This document shows positions 8,075 to 15,107 of a stretch of DNA of 26,523 bases, piece after piece (position 1 is the first letter of the stretch; each line of letters opens with the position of its first letter). The stretch spans positions 1 to 26,523 of the forward strand of contig JAHIMW010000211.1 in assembly GCA_018896355.1 (NCBI GenBank). The letters are read 5' to 3'. A program made the translations under genes and the position numbers. The notes under the pieces are model-generated. The model was not told where the DNA came from and made no database searches. It saw only the letters and a list, made by a program, of their open reading frames with translations. The stretch comes from Pseudomonadota bacterium (GTDB taxonomy: Bacteria > Desulfobacterota > Syntrophia > Syntrophales > UBA5619).

Positions 8075-10108
8075 TTATCGGGAACGGATGGCAGGCAATC
8101 CGACAATCATCCGTGTTCCCTTGCCGGATTCGCTTTCAACCCGGATACTGCCATGGTGTTTGTCAATGATCCCCTTGGTAATGGAGAGCCCCAGACCCAC
8201 GTTTCCCGGTGAGTTCTTCGTTGTAAAGAACGGATCAAACACCTTATCCATCTTGCCCTCCGGAATTCCGCATCCCGTATCAGAGAAGATAATCTGCAGA
8301 AACGGCTGATCGGATGCATCCCTGACGGAATCGACACAGATCGTGATCGTTCCGCCATCCTGCATGGCATCAACGGAATTCAACAGGATATTGACAAAGA
8401 CCTGCTTGATCTGATTGCCGTCAACCTCCGTATTCGGCAAATCCGGTGCGTACTGCCTGATTATGCTGATCTGCCTGGACTGAATCTGCTGTTCGATAAA
8501 TGACAGGGTCTCCTCAATGAGGGGCGTAATGGCCATTTCCTCCGCCTGAAGCGGCATCTGGCGCGTGAAACTCAGAAGACCTTTTACGATCGTATCCGCT
8601 CTGAGGGCGGATTGCTTGATTCTCTCCGTCACATCAAGGAGCGCCACATCGGCTTCCAGAGATGTTTTCAGATATTCCACGCCCTGAACGATTACGGCCA
8701 GGGGGTTTTTCACTTCATGGGCGACACCGGCGGCACAGGCGCCGATGGCCGCAAGTTTTTCAGACCGGATGAGTTCCTCATGAAATCTTGCCTGCGCTTC
8801 CTCCGCCCGTTTTCTCTCCGTGATATCAATGGCGATGCCTCTCAACCCGGCAGGCTTTTGATCCTGGAGGATCTGACAGGCATAAACGGCAATGGGAAAG
8901 GCGCCGCCATTCTTTCGCAGCGCCCTGTACTCCATGCCGCTCAACGTTTCTCCGCTCAATATCTTCTGTGTATTGACGGACAGCTTTTCCCTGCTGTCGG
9001 GTGTGAACAGATGAAGAACGTTCAACCCCCGGTCAAGATCCTCCTGGGTATAGCCGAACGATTCAAATGCCGTCTTGTTTAAAAACAGAAGTCTGCCCGT
9101 CAGATCCACTTCAAACACGGTCTGCGGCAGTAAATCGGCAAGTTCCCTGAACCGGGCCTCGCTCTCACGCAGGGAAGCCTCGGTTTCCCTGCGAATGGCG
9201 ACCTCCCGTTCCAGCCTGATGTTCCTTTCCTCTATATTCTTGATATGTTCCTCAAGCTGCGCGTGAAGCAGCACGTTTTCCAGGCTGAAGCCGATTTCAA
9301 TCTGCATGATGGACAACATGTTTTCATCATTCGCATCGAAAACCTCCCCTGTCTTTTTGTTTGACAGGTTCAAGACCGCTGTTACGTCGTGCTGTCCTGC
9401 GGAGATGGGCAGCGTCATGAAGGAAGGGGCGCCATACTTCTGTTCATTTTTTTTCTGAATCCTGGGGTCGCTTTCAACATCCTGGACCAGGAGGGACCTT
9501 TTATCAGAAACGACATACCTGGCCAGAGAATCGTCGATTCTGACGCAGGTTCCTACTGGGAGATGATCCATGCCTCTCGCTCCGATCAGACGGAGGCATC
9601 CCGAAGCCGAATCAACCATAAACAGGGAGCCGATCTGTGATTTTGTCATGGCAAGCGCCCGATCGAGAAAGGCCAGAAGCAGTTCATTCACATCCGGACT
9701 CCTGAGAGCAATCTGGCCGATATCCTTGACCGCATCCAGTTCGAGGGTTTTTTGCGTGACCTGTTCGGTCGCCCGTTCGAATTTTTTCAGGACGCCGTTA
9801 AACGAGGACAGGATCTCGTCCAGTTCCGTCACATCTTTCTTCAGATCGACGGAAATCGTCATGCCCGATTCGCCGGCATCTTTCAGGGATGCGGCCACAT
9901 CATAAATCTTGTCAAAAATATAGCGGAGAGCCATGAGCCCGGCAAGAATGAGGAGAAGAATACCCGTAAAGACGACCAGATGCGTAATACTGAAGACGAC
10001 GCCGGTTTCATAGAAGAGATACGAAATAATCAGGATGGGGAGGACCAGCATCAGTGAAGAAATGATGAGAAACTGGTATCTTAGGCTGCTTCGTCCGATA
10101 TTTTTCAT
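8075..10108 (-). CDS. Membrane sensor histidine kinase with GAF and PAS domains
   Basis: A 677-residue kinase. Two adjacent transmembrane helices (about 11-32 and 38-61) are separated by only a few residues, so there is no real periplasmic sensor. A HAMP-like linker (65-120), a GAF domain (~125-285), a coiled coil (~285-318) and a PAS domain (~318-435, ending DITERK) follow. HisKA has the phospho-acceptor H464 in GVAHEVKNP. HATPase has the N box (N573/N577), DTGCGIP (D610), the FFTTK segment and GLGL. Signals are therefore likely sensed in the cytoplasm or membrane by GAF/PAS. It precedes the receiver gene on the same strand. No good ribosome-binding site precedes the ATG at 10108, so the start is uncertain. 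Confidence 0.94.
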   Translation of the reverse strand: MKNIGRSSLRYQFLIISSLMLVLPILIISYLFYETGVVFSITHLVVFTGILLLILAGLMALRYIFDKIYDVAASLKDAGESGMTISVDLKKDVTELDEILSSFNGVLKKFERATEQVTQKTLELDAVKDIGQIALRSPDVNELLLAFLDRALAMTKSQIGSLFMVDSASGCLRLIGARGMDHLPVGTCVRIDDSLARYVVSDKRSLLVQDVESDPRIQKKNEQKYGAPSFMTLPISAGQHDVTAVLNLSNKKTGEVFDANDENMLSIMQIEIGFSLENVLLHAQLEEHIKNIEERNIRLEREVAIRRETEASLRESEARFRELADLLPQTVFEVDLTGRLLFLNKTAFESFGYTQEDLDRGLNVLHLFTPDSREKLSVNTQKILSGETLSGMEYRALRKNGGAFPIAVYACQILQDQKPAGLRGIAIDITERKRAEEAQARFHEELIRSEKLAAIGACAAGVAHEVKNPLAVIVQGVEYLKTSLEADVALLDVTERIKQSALRADTIVKGLLSFTRQMPLQAEEMAITPLIEETLSFIEQQIQSRQISIIRQYAPDLPNTEVDGNQIKQVFVNILLNSVDAMQDGGTITICVDSVRDASDQPFLQIIFSDTGCGIPEGKMDKVFDPFFTTKNSPGNVGLGLSITKGIIDKHHGSIRVESESGKGTRMIVGLPAIRSR

Positions 10109-10264
10109 TTTTATATGGTCTAATTTTTCAGCGGTATGATCCTGTGTTTCGGTAACACCGCATATCCTTATATATCAAAGAGTATTACATTCATATAGTA
10201 AATTACGCCAAGCATATTATTGCAGGAATGCCGAGCGAGGGGCATATGTGGCACGGATCATTTG

Positions 10265-10831
10265 TTATTTTAGCTTTTTTGCAATATCAAATAGGGACTG
10301 AAAGGTTCGTAAGAAAATTCTTCCATCAGATGCAGAGTCGAATTCTTTCAACCATCCTTCGATGTACCGGATATCGATGCCCGGATTTTTCAACATGACA
10401 ACGCGCACGTCCTCGATATCTCTGGGGCGGCCAGCAAAAATCTTATGAATAATCAGATCTTCAACGGAGGCAAAACAGACGTCCTGCCCCAAAATCTTTA
10501 CTTTATTTCCCCTCTTTATGGCCTGCGTCTCATAGCGGGTGAATGAGAAGATGAAATCTACCCTGATTCCCGTGGTTTCCTCTAAGGCAGGCAGAACCAT
10601 GGTTTGCCTCACAAACGTTGAGGTGTCTTCGGGGAGAGGCTTGAGGGGGATCTGCTCAATAGCGCGAAGAAGTCTATCAAGATGATCAGCGCCTACTCCA
10701 AGGGTAATGTCAATGTCCCTGGTCAGGCGTGGCTCTCCATAGAGCAGTACGGCCTGTCCGCCTATAACCATGTAGGGCAGGTTATTCTTGTCAAGGCAAA
10801 CACCTAATCGGAAGAGAATTCTGTCAAACAT
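10265..10831 (-). CDS. Nucleotidyltransferase-fold protein (AbiEii/MNT-like)
   Basis: A 188-residue protein with the minimal nucleotidyltransferase pattern: YMVIGGQAVLLYG (G24-G25) followed by TRDIDITLG with the metal-binding pair D39-x-D41, and a later strand IRVDFIF supplying a third acidic residue. A C-terminal 'SVEDLIIHKIFAGRPRDIEDV' segment is typical of AbiEii/DUF1814-type proteins, some of which are toxins of type IV toxin-antitoxin pairs and others of unknown role. The frame extends upstream to 10924, but I chose the ATG at 10831, where the conserved fold begins. It overlaps the small upstream gene by 28 bases on the same strand, so the two form a pair. Toxin activity is an inference only. 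Confidence 0.82.
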   Translation of the reverse strand: MFDRILFRLGVCLDKNNLPYMVIGGQAVLLYGEPRLTRDIDITLGVGADHLDRLLRAIEQIPLKPLPEDTSTFVRQTMVLPALEETTGIRVDFIFSFTRYETQAIKRGNKVKILGQDVCFASVEDLIIHKIFAGRPRDIEDVRVVMLKNPGIDIRYIEGWLKEFDSASDGRIFLRTFQSLFDIAKKLK

Positions 10832-11025
10832 GAATTCAGTACCTGCGCGATCCTGATATCCGTGGTAATGCCTTCGAGCGGATTCCCGGGGGGAAGTGTG
10901 CGAAGCGTAACGCCTTCTTCCCACATCGATTTCAGGATCTCCAGCGAACGGTCATGTGAGATTACTGCTTCATTTCTGATGAGGTCATCTTCGAAATTTC
11001 TTAATATTTCGGGATTTTTTATCAT
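10804..11025 (-). CDS. Small protein paired with the nucleotidyltransferase
   Basis: A 73-residue charged protein with no signal peptide, membrane helix or cysteine. I do not recognise the family. It contains a central helical stretch (DRSLEILKSMWEEG) followed by 'LPPGNPLEGITTDIRIAQVLN'. Its 3' end overlaps the nucleotidyltransferase gene by 28 bases in another frame, and the order small gene then nucleotidyltransferase resembles toxin-antitoxin or substrate/adaptor pairs. That makes it a candidate antitoxin or partner. The ATG at 11025 lacks a clear ribosome-binding site and lies in an AT-rich stretch that could hold its promoter. Confidence 0.6.
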   Translation of the reverse strand: MIKNPEILRNFEDDLIRNEAVISHDRSLEILKSMWEEGVTLRTLPPGNPLEGITTDIRIAQVLNSCLTEFSSD

Positions 11026-11322
11026 TTTTTTTCTATATCATACTTCCCGCCGGTTGCCAACCTTTTGTATCGGATAACATAACAGTCTGAGCGGTAAACT
11101 CAAATTCAGGCTACCCACATGAAACAGCGATGAATCAATTGCAAGCGAAAAGTCACAGAAAAATATCCACCACTCCTTTGGGATTGCCTGTTTCTTAATC
11201 ATTTCATAAAACCAAACGAGATTAAATACGGGAAGTGTCCCTGTTTTTTCCCTGATTTTACCTCGGTTTACTCATTTAAGGGTAGGAAGCCATGAGATTT
11301 TCTGTGCCCTATAGAATGTTCA
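11026..11322. other. Intergenic region without a recognisable gene
   Basis: About 300 AT-rich bases lie between the small paired gene and the end of the 366-residue prepilin gene. I see no convincing coding frame, tRNA or strong promoter. The only structure is the small hairpin plus T-run near 11230-11249, listed separately. Confidence 0.6.
11230..11249 (+). repeat. Short REP-like hairpin with T-run
   Basis: GGGA-AGTG-TCCC (11230-11241) is followed by CTG and six T (11244-11249). The outline recalls 'GGGACxxTCCC' REP-like half-sites common in bacterial intergenic DNA, and on the plus strand it would look like a weak terminator. No plus-strand gene ends nearby. The stem is only four base pairs, so this is tentative. 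Confidence 0.25.
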
Positions 11323-12423
11323 TCAGGGGCTTATTGTGATGACAAAGACTTTTTGTGTGATATTGTCATTTGTACCGGCTGCATCGTTATTATCCCTGGC
11401 GAAGACTGTGAAGTTATATGACCCTGCCGTACCTGCTCCAGCGGTTTTTGAAAATTGAAGGAAGGTTGCCTGCCCCCAAGATACTTCAGCCAATGCCTGG
11501 CAATTAGCACTCACTACATTCGGACTTGGTGTCAACCCCGGCGGGGCTGCGGGCTGTAAGCACCACAGGTAATTTCCACCCGCATAAGGTATCCCTCCGT
11601 CAGCAAAAACAGCAGCTCCATAGATGTTCGCAACATTTCCCGATGGGAGTTCGTTATTGACAATCCTCATTTGTGCCCCCTGGCAACCCATCTTGGTTCT
11701 GAGTTCATCAAGGGTGATCCATTTGGCAATATCGTCGTACATACAACGGGCATCACCTAGGCCACAGCCATCGTCGACGGGATCGTTGATGGTTAATAGC
11801 GGTTGTGTGTTGGGTATGGATATATTGCCGGAAACCCTGTTGGCATTCATAGTTACATCTGTCGGATAGACGTAGGCTATAACCGGAGGAACTGGCACCG
11901 GCACATCTGCCGAGCCCCCCGGCAGAATGGTCTGATAATTCATATTTTCACCGCGTGAATAGACAATGAAGGCAACGTTGTTGATGATAATCTGCGTGGC
12001 AGGAGTGCATGCGGAATCGGCACACTGTACGATGCTTAAAGCGGTTGTTTTTTTTCCGCAGATATCATTATTAAAGAGGGCACCATCATATGTATAAAAG
12101 AGAGGGTTTCCCCAAGCATCATTACGATTTCTCAATAGATAGTGGAATTCATTAGGTGCTGTAACGGCATCATTTGCATCCCGCCAAACAGGCATTCTCT
12201 TACTTGATGTAGCATAACTGATAACAGAATCTACGGCCGCATTTATTATTTCTCTTGTATCGATGATCTTCGCCCTTTTCATCAACGGACCGACCATGCC
12301 GGCGCCGAGGCCAAGAAGCAATCCGACAATGATCATGACAATAGCAATCTCGACAAGCGTAAACCCTTTTTCCTCTCGGAATATCTGATTCATGGGAACT
12401 TGCTCAGGCTTTAAAAGCTTCAC
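11323..12423 (-). CDS. Large prepilin-type protein with a C-terminal extension (possible minor pilin or adhesin)
   Basis: A 366-residue protein with a class III (type IV) prepilin signal: basic leader, G20^F21-T-L-V-E25, then a hydrophobic helix (AIVMIIVGLLLGLGAG). The +5 glutamate needed for pilin assembly is present. It is much longer than ordinary pilins. Several cysteines (e.g. CGKK, CADSAC, CGLGDARC, CQGAQ, CLQP, NCQ) suggest disulfides, and the last ~60 residues (GSYNFTVFARDNN...VFVITI) look like an Ig/cadherin-like strand pattern. The GTG at 12423 overlaps the HepT stop by four bases (GTGA). An ATG at 12393 would give a 10-residue leader and is equally good. A prepilin peptidase must act on it, but none is in the window. 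Confidence 0.88.
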   Translation of the reverse strand: MKLLKPEQVPMNQIFREEKGFTLVEIAIVMIIVGLLLGLGAGMVGPLMKRAKIIDTREIINAAVDSVISYATSSKRMPVWRDANDAVTAPNEFHYLLRNRNDAWGNPLFYTYDGALFNNDICGKKTTALSIVQCADSACTPATQIIINNVAFIVYSRGENMNYQTILPGGSADVPVPVPPVIAYVYPTDVTMNANRVSGNISIPNTQPLLTINDPVDDGCGLGDARCMYDDIAKWITLDELRTKMGCQGAQMRIVNNELPSGNVANIYGAAVFADGGIPYAGGNYLWCLQPAAPPGLTPSPNVVSANCQALAEVSWGQATFLQFSKTAGAGTAGSYNFTVFARDNNDAAGTNDNITQKVFVITISP

Positions 12424-12872
12424 GAAGGTTTATTTGCCTCGTACTCCCTGATAAACAGAACGATCTCGCGAATAAAACGATCAAAATCATGGAGATTATG
12501 AGTAATAATGTCATAAAGCTCGTCGGGTGTGACTTCTCTGTAAAAGTGGACCATACGGTTTCTGTAACCGGCCATTTCGACCAGTAAATCGGCGAGTTCC
12601 GTGGTAATGACAGCCTTTTCTCCCAACTCCATGGCGATCGCTTTGTATTCAATCCCCCTGGAACCATAGGTCTTGGCCAGGACATGCCTTCCGATATCAA
12701 ATACGGCTTCCAGTGATCGCCGTAAATAACTCTCAACAAAGGGAGGATTTTTCTTGTCAGACAGAAACGCTTCCTTTGTCATGGAGGCAAAGGGGCGCAA
12801 CTCTGAAAGATAATTCTCTATCAGCCGGATGAGATCAAGAATGCGGGGTATATTCAAACTGGAAATAACCAT
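12420..12872 (-). CDS. hepT: HepT-like HEPN-domain ribonuclease toxin
   Basis: A 150-residue all-helical HEPN (DUF86) protein. The RNase motif R-x4-H-x-Y is intact as R104...H109-F-Y111 (RNRMVHFY), so the catalytic site of HepT toxins is preserved. In characterised pairs HepT cuts RNA and is silenced when its cognate MntA adenylylates the tyrosine of this motif. I chose the ATG at 12872, which has GGAGG nine bases upstream; a start at 12896 would add eight residues. It overlaps mntA by 38 bases on the same strand, the usual arrangement with mntA first. Its stop codon overlaps the possible GTG start of the large prepilin gene, so a toxin and a pilin share one transcript unless there is an internal terminator. 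Confidence 0.9.
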   Translation of the reverse strand: MVISSLNIPRILDLIRLIENYLSELRPFASMTKEAFLSDKKNPPFVESYLRRSLEAVFDIGRHVLAKTYGSRGIEYKAIAMELGEKAVITTELADLLVEMAGYRNRMVHFYREVTPDELYDIITHNLHDFDRFIREIVLFIREYEANKPS

Positions 12873-13293
12873 CTTCAATGGCCTCCATGATTTCACAATC
12901 CATCATCCGTTTTTTAACGATCAGATCGCCCGCCAGCTTCATTATTCTCTCTTCGAATTGATCCGCAAAGGATTCATCGGCCCCATAGATCCGCACGCCC
13001 TTGATGATTTCATACTGCAGCAGGATATCTACTTCGTGCACAAAAATCAGATCGATGTCAAACGGATCGAATATCTTTCCCATATTCCGGTAAAGATGTC
13101 CGTAAGTTTCCATAGGCAACGTCGGAGGATTCTGGAAGGCCACGGCAATATCGAGGTCTGACAACCCATCAGGAGCAACTTCGATTCCTTTCAGATATTG
13201 ATGCCCCGGTATTGCCTGGGAGCCGAAGAGATAGATCAGCGACAGATCATAGGCCCTGGCGATGGTGTGAATTTTGTCAAATGCGGCAGGCAT
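12835..13293 (-). CDS. mntA: MntA-like minimal nucleotidyltransferase antitoxin
   Basis: A 152-residue MNT-domain protein. The core motif is LFGSQ (G24-S25), then DLDIAV with D46-x-D48, and a third acidic strand FDIDLIFV (D79/D81). In the MntA/HepT toxin-antitoxin system this enzyme transfers AMP from ATP to the HEPN toxin. The spacing between GS and DxD is about twice the usual 'GS-x10-DxD', with roughly ten inserted residues (PGHQYLKGIE region). All three acidic residues remain, so activity is plausible. GAAGAG lies eight bases before the ATG at 13293. The gene starts just downstream of a strong terminator that separates it from the upstream prepilin gene. Confidence 0.88.
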   Translation of the reverse strand: MPAAFDKIHTIARAYDLSLIYLFGSQAIPGHQYLKGIEVAPDGLSDLDIAVAFQNPPTLPMETYGHLYRNMGKIFDPFDIDLIFVHEVDILLQYEIIKGVRIYGADESFADQFEERIMKLAGDLIVKKRMMDCEIMEAIEDGYFQFEYTPHS

Positions 13294-13410
13294 GATGAAC
13301 TCTTCAAACTCCTCATGGTTACGTTGGTCGTTATTTTAGCTTCAAGGGACCATAAAGTCAAAGAAATATCAAGCTCCTGAAAGCACGGCAACAAGTGGAT
13401 GGCGGAAGTG

Positions 13411-13438
13411 AAAAAAAAGGGGGGGCCAAAGCCCCCCC
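13411..13438 (-). terminator. Strong Rho-independent terminator after the 214-residue prepilin gene
   Basis: On the minus strand an 8-bp all-G/C stem, GGGGGGGC / GCCCCCCC (13438-13419), with loop TTTG, is followed at once by eight T (13418-13411). It lies ~185 bases downstream of the prepilin stop at 13623 and ~120 bases before mntA, so it should insulate the toxin-antitoxin genes from pilin transcription. Confidence 0.85.
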
Positions 13439-13466
13439 TGCGAGAAAACAATCACACGGGAGGCTC

Positions 13467-13610
13467 TTGCAAAACTCTTCAAAATATGTTCCCCCTCCCT
13501 TGACGGGAGGGGGTTAGGGGGTGGGTGAAGCATGCAACATGCTGATTTCATGGCAACCTCCCCCCACCCTCCCCCGCCAGGGGGGAGGGGATTTATTGGG
13601 ACTTTTGCAA
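13467..13610. repeat. 144-bp symmetrical GC-rich palindromic element (MITE/REP-like)
   Basis: The outer arms TTGCAAAA (13467-13474) and TTTTGCAA (13603-13610) are perfect inverted repeats. Inside are two 9-bp hairpins, CCCCCTCCC/GGGAGGGGG (13491-13513) and CCCTCCCCC/GGGGGAGGG (13567-13589), placed about equally on either side of a central hairpin AGCATG-CAA-CATGCT (13529-13543). G-rich and C-rich inner segments (13516-13525, 13560-13569) can also pair with each other. The layout suggests a non-autonomous mobile or REP-type element. It sits inside the 3' untranslated part of the prepilin transcript. No transposase is present here. Confidence 0.7.
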
Positions 13611-13622
13611 TTACCTCGCGGA

Positions 13623-14267
13623 TCAGAATTTAAAGAACTGATTCACCCTGTTTTCTGTGATGGGCGACACGAAAGCCTGCATTCCACGGACCGAACCGGT
13701 CGTCGCACTCCCGTCATCATTCTGAATATCAAGGGTTTGAGCAACATTTTCAGGAAGCCTGGACAATCCGATCCAGTTTACCGTCAGGCCCGAAACCGCG
13801 CCATTGGCGACCCCGATATTGCCGCCGTAGGGGTGGGATGGATTCAGACGGCCCGCGCCCGCCGTGGCCGTTCCGGAGATGATCCCGGCAAGCCTCAGAT
13901 GCTCCCACATAGCGCACGATTCGGAGGCCGTGCCTGCGGCACAGGTAAACATGGTTCCCGGTGCGGCGTCGGTTCCGATAGTGCGCCCTTCAATCAGGCC
14001 GTCTCCGTCTCCGTTATAAGTCGCGGCGCCCCATCTTGTCTGGGCCGTATTGTCATCACCGGGAAACTTGCTATACCGGTCATAATAAGTATAAATTGCC
14101 GCCGTCATCTCTTTCTGTGCATTATATGCCCTCTTAATCTTGGCGTTGGCGATCAGTTCCTGTCCCTTGATGATTCCTGCGAGGATGATCCCGATGATCA
14201 CCAGCACGATGGCCAGTTCCACAAGCGTGAAACCTTTCTGATTTCTCACTTTACGAAATTTAGTCAT
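13623..14267 (-). CDS. Type IV prepilin-like protein (probable major or principal pilin)
   Basis: A 214-residue protein with a textbook class III prepilin leader: MTKFRKVRNQKG^FTLVE, cleavage after G12, F13 and glutamate at +5 (E17), then the hydrophobic assembly helix. The conserved 'AQKEMTAAIYTYYDRY-KFPGDD' region follows, common in pseudopilin-like pilins. Two cysteines (TCAAGTASESC) may form a disulfide. AGGAGG lies five to six bases before the ATG at 14267, the best ribosome-binding site in the window, and a promoter with a perfect -10 lies upstream. This suggests high expression. It is the probable substrate of the assembly genes at 16-24 kb. Whether it is the major pilin is an inference from the strong signals. 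Confidence 0.92.
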   Translation of the reverse strand: MTKFRKVRNQKGFTLVELAIVLVIIGIILAGIIKGQELIANAKIKRAYNAQKEMTAAIYTYYDRYSKFPGDDNTAQTRWGAATYNGDGDGLIEGRTIGTDAAPGTMFTCAAGTASESCAMWEHLRLAGIISGTATAGAGRLNPSHPYGGNIGVANGAVSGLTVNWIGLSRLPENVAQTLDIQNDDGSATTGSVRGMQAFVSPITENRVNQFFKF

Positions 14268-14337
14268 GATGGCCTCCTATTATTTTAAATCAATGATGAT
14301 TGGATTCATCATCCGCCTTATCGTAAATGACGATGGG

Positions 14338-14366
14338 ATTATAAAATTAAAAAAAGGATAAATCAA
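14338..14366 (-). promoter_or_regulatory. Sigma70-type promoter of the 214-residue prepilin gene
   Basis: Reading leftward, TTGATT (14366-14361) and TATAAT (14343-14338, perfect -10) are separated by 17 bases. Transcription would start near 14331, giving a leader of about 64 bases that contains a small ATCGT/ACGAT hairpin before the AGGAGG site. Confidence 0.65.
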
Positions 14367-14387
14367 GAGTAAAAGAATTTAAATATA

Positions 14388-14416
14388 TTGCAATTATAAT
14401 CTGTTCAATATATTTT
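14388..14416 (+). promoter_or_regulatory. Possible promoter for the lytic transglycosylase-TPR pair
   Basis: TTGCAA (14388-14393) and TATTTT (14411-14416) are 17 bases apart, each matching four of six consensus bases. It is divergent from the prepilin promoter and ends before the first possible start at 14427. It lies in AT-rich DNA, so chance matches are likely. Confidence 0.35.
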
Positions 14417-14426
14417 AGCAATCTCT

Positions 14427-15107
14427 GTGAAACAGGCTTCGTCAAACGGCGACAACGGCTGTTCATTTTCATTTCATTCAATACAATCGTTTCGGAAGAA
14501 ACTGGGAATCTCCGTGATTGAAGGATGGTTATACCCTTTGAACAACAGGCGGCTTCTGAAGAGATTTTATCTTGCGGCGCTCGGGGCGATACTCGCAGCC
14601 TGCATCCCTTTCCTGTTGCCTGTCAGTGCGCAGGCTTTCTGCTTTGAAGAAGCGGGATCGCAGTATGACATCAACCCGCAGCTTCTTCAATCCATCGCAC
14701 GCGTGGAATCGGGACTGAATCCGAAAGCCGTCAACATCAACAAAAACGGTTCGGCTGATTTCGGCCTGATGCAGATCAACGCGGCATGGATGAACATATT
14801 GCATCTGAACCGGGAATATCTTTTATCCGATCCCTGTTACAATGTCATGACGGGAGCGCGAATTCTGAGAGCGTGCATCGACAGATGCGGGTATACATGG
14901 GAGGCCGTCGGATGTTATAATGCAACCGGTCGGAGTAAACGGGTCGACTATTCATGGAAAATCTACCGGGAACTCAAGAAGGAAGCTGCAAAAAATACGA
15001 AAATGGTGAAAAAAAACGAATCAATGCCGGGAACAGACAGATCGGACCGGTCATTTTATTTCAAAGTCCGGAACGTGAATGAGTCTGAAATAAACGGAGA
15101 ACCATGA
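14427..15107 (+). CDS. Lytic transglycosylase (IagB/VirB1-like SLT domain)
   Basis: A secreted peptidoglycan-cleaving enzyme. A signal-peptide-like stretch (RRLLKRFYLAALGAILAACI...SAQA, residues 41-70) precedes an SLT domain beginning CFEEAGSQYDINPQLL. The catalytic glutamate is E94 in ARVESGLNP, with GLMQIN (113-118), the DPC-N segment and AVGCYNATG. Such enzymes open the wall locally for pili and secretion machines. The ATG at 14427 gives a 40-residue extension before the signal peptide. A TTG at 14538 with AAGGA upstream would give a normal-length signal peptide and may be the true start. Its stop overlaps the next gene's ATG (ATGA at 15104-15107), so it is coupled to the TPR protein. Confidence 0.9.
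   Translation: MKQASSNGDNGCSFSFHSIQSFRKKLGISVIEGWLYPLNNRRLLKRFYLAALGAILAACIPFLLPVSAQAFCFEEAGSQYDINPQLLQSIARVESGLNPKAVNINKNGSADFGLMQINAAWMNILHLNREYLLSDPCYNVMTGARILRACIDRCGYTWEAVGCYNATGRSKRVDYSWKIYRELKKEAAKNTKMVKKNESMPGTDRSDRSFYFKVRNVNESEINGEP

Noticed and set aside
10249..10264. TGGCAC considered as a sigma54 -24 element near the kinase gene
   Set aside because: The required TTGC -12 element is absent at the right distance, and the orientation does not serve a nearby gene.
11323..12423. Large prepilin considered as target of a diversity-generating retroelement
   Set aside because: No reverse transcriptase, template repeat or adenine-biased variable repeat is present in the window.
13491..13590. 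Repeated G-rich and C-rich blocks considered as a CRISPR-like array
   Set aside because: There are only two inverted hairpins and no regular direct repeats with unique spacers. Palindromic symmetry explains the pattern better.
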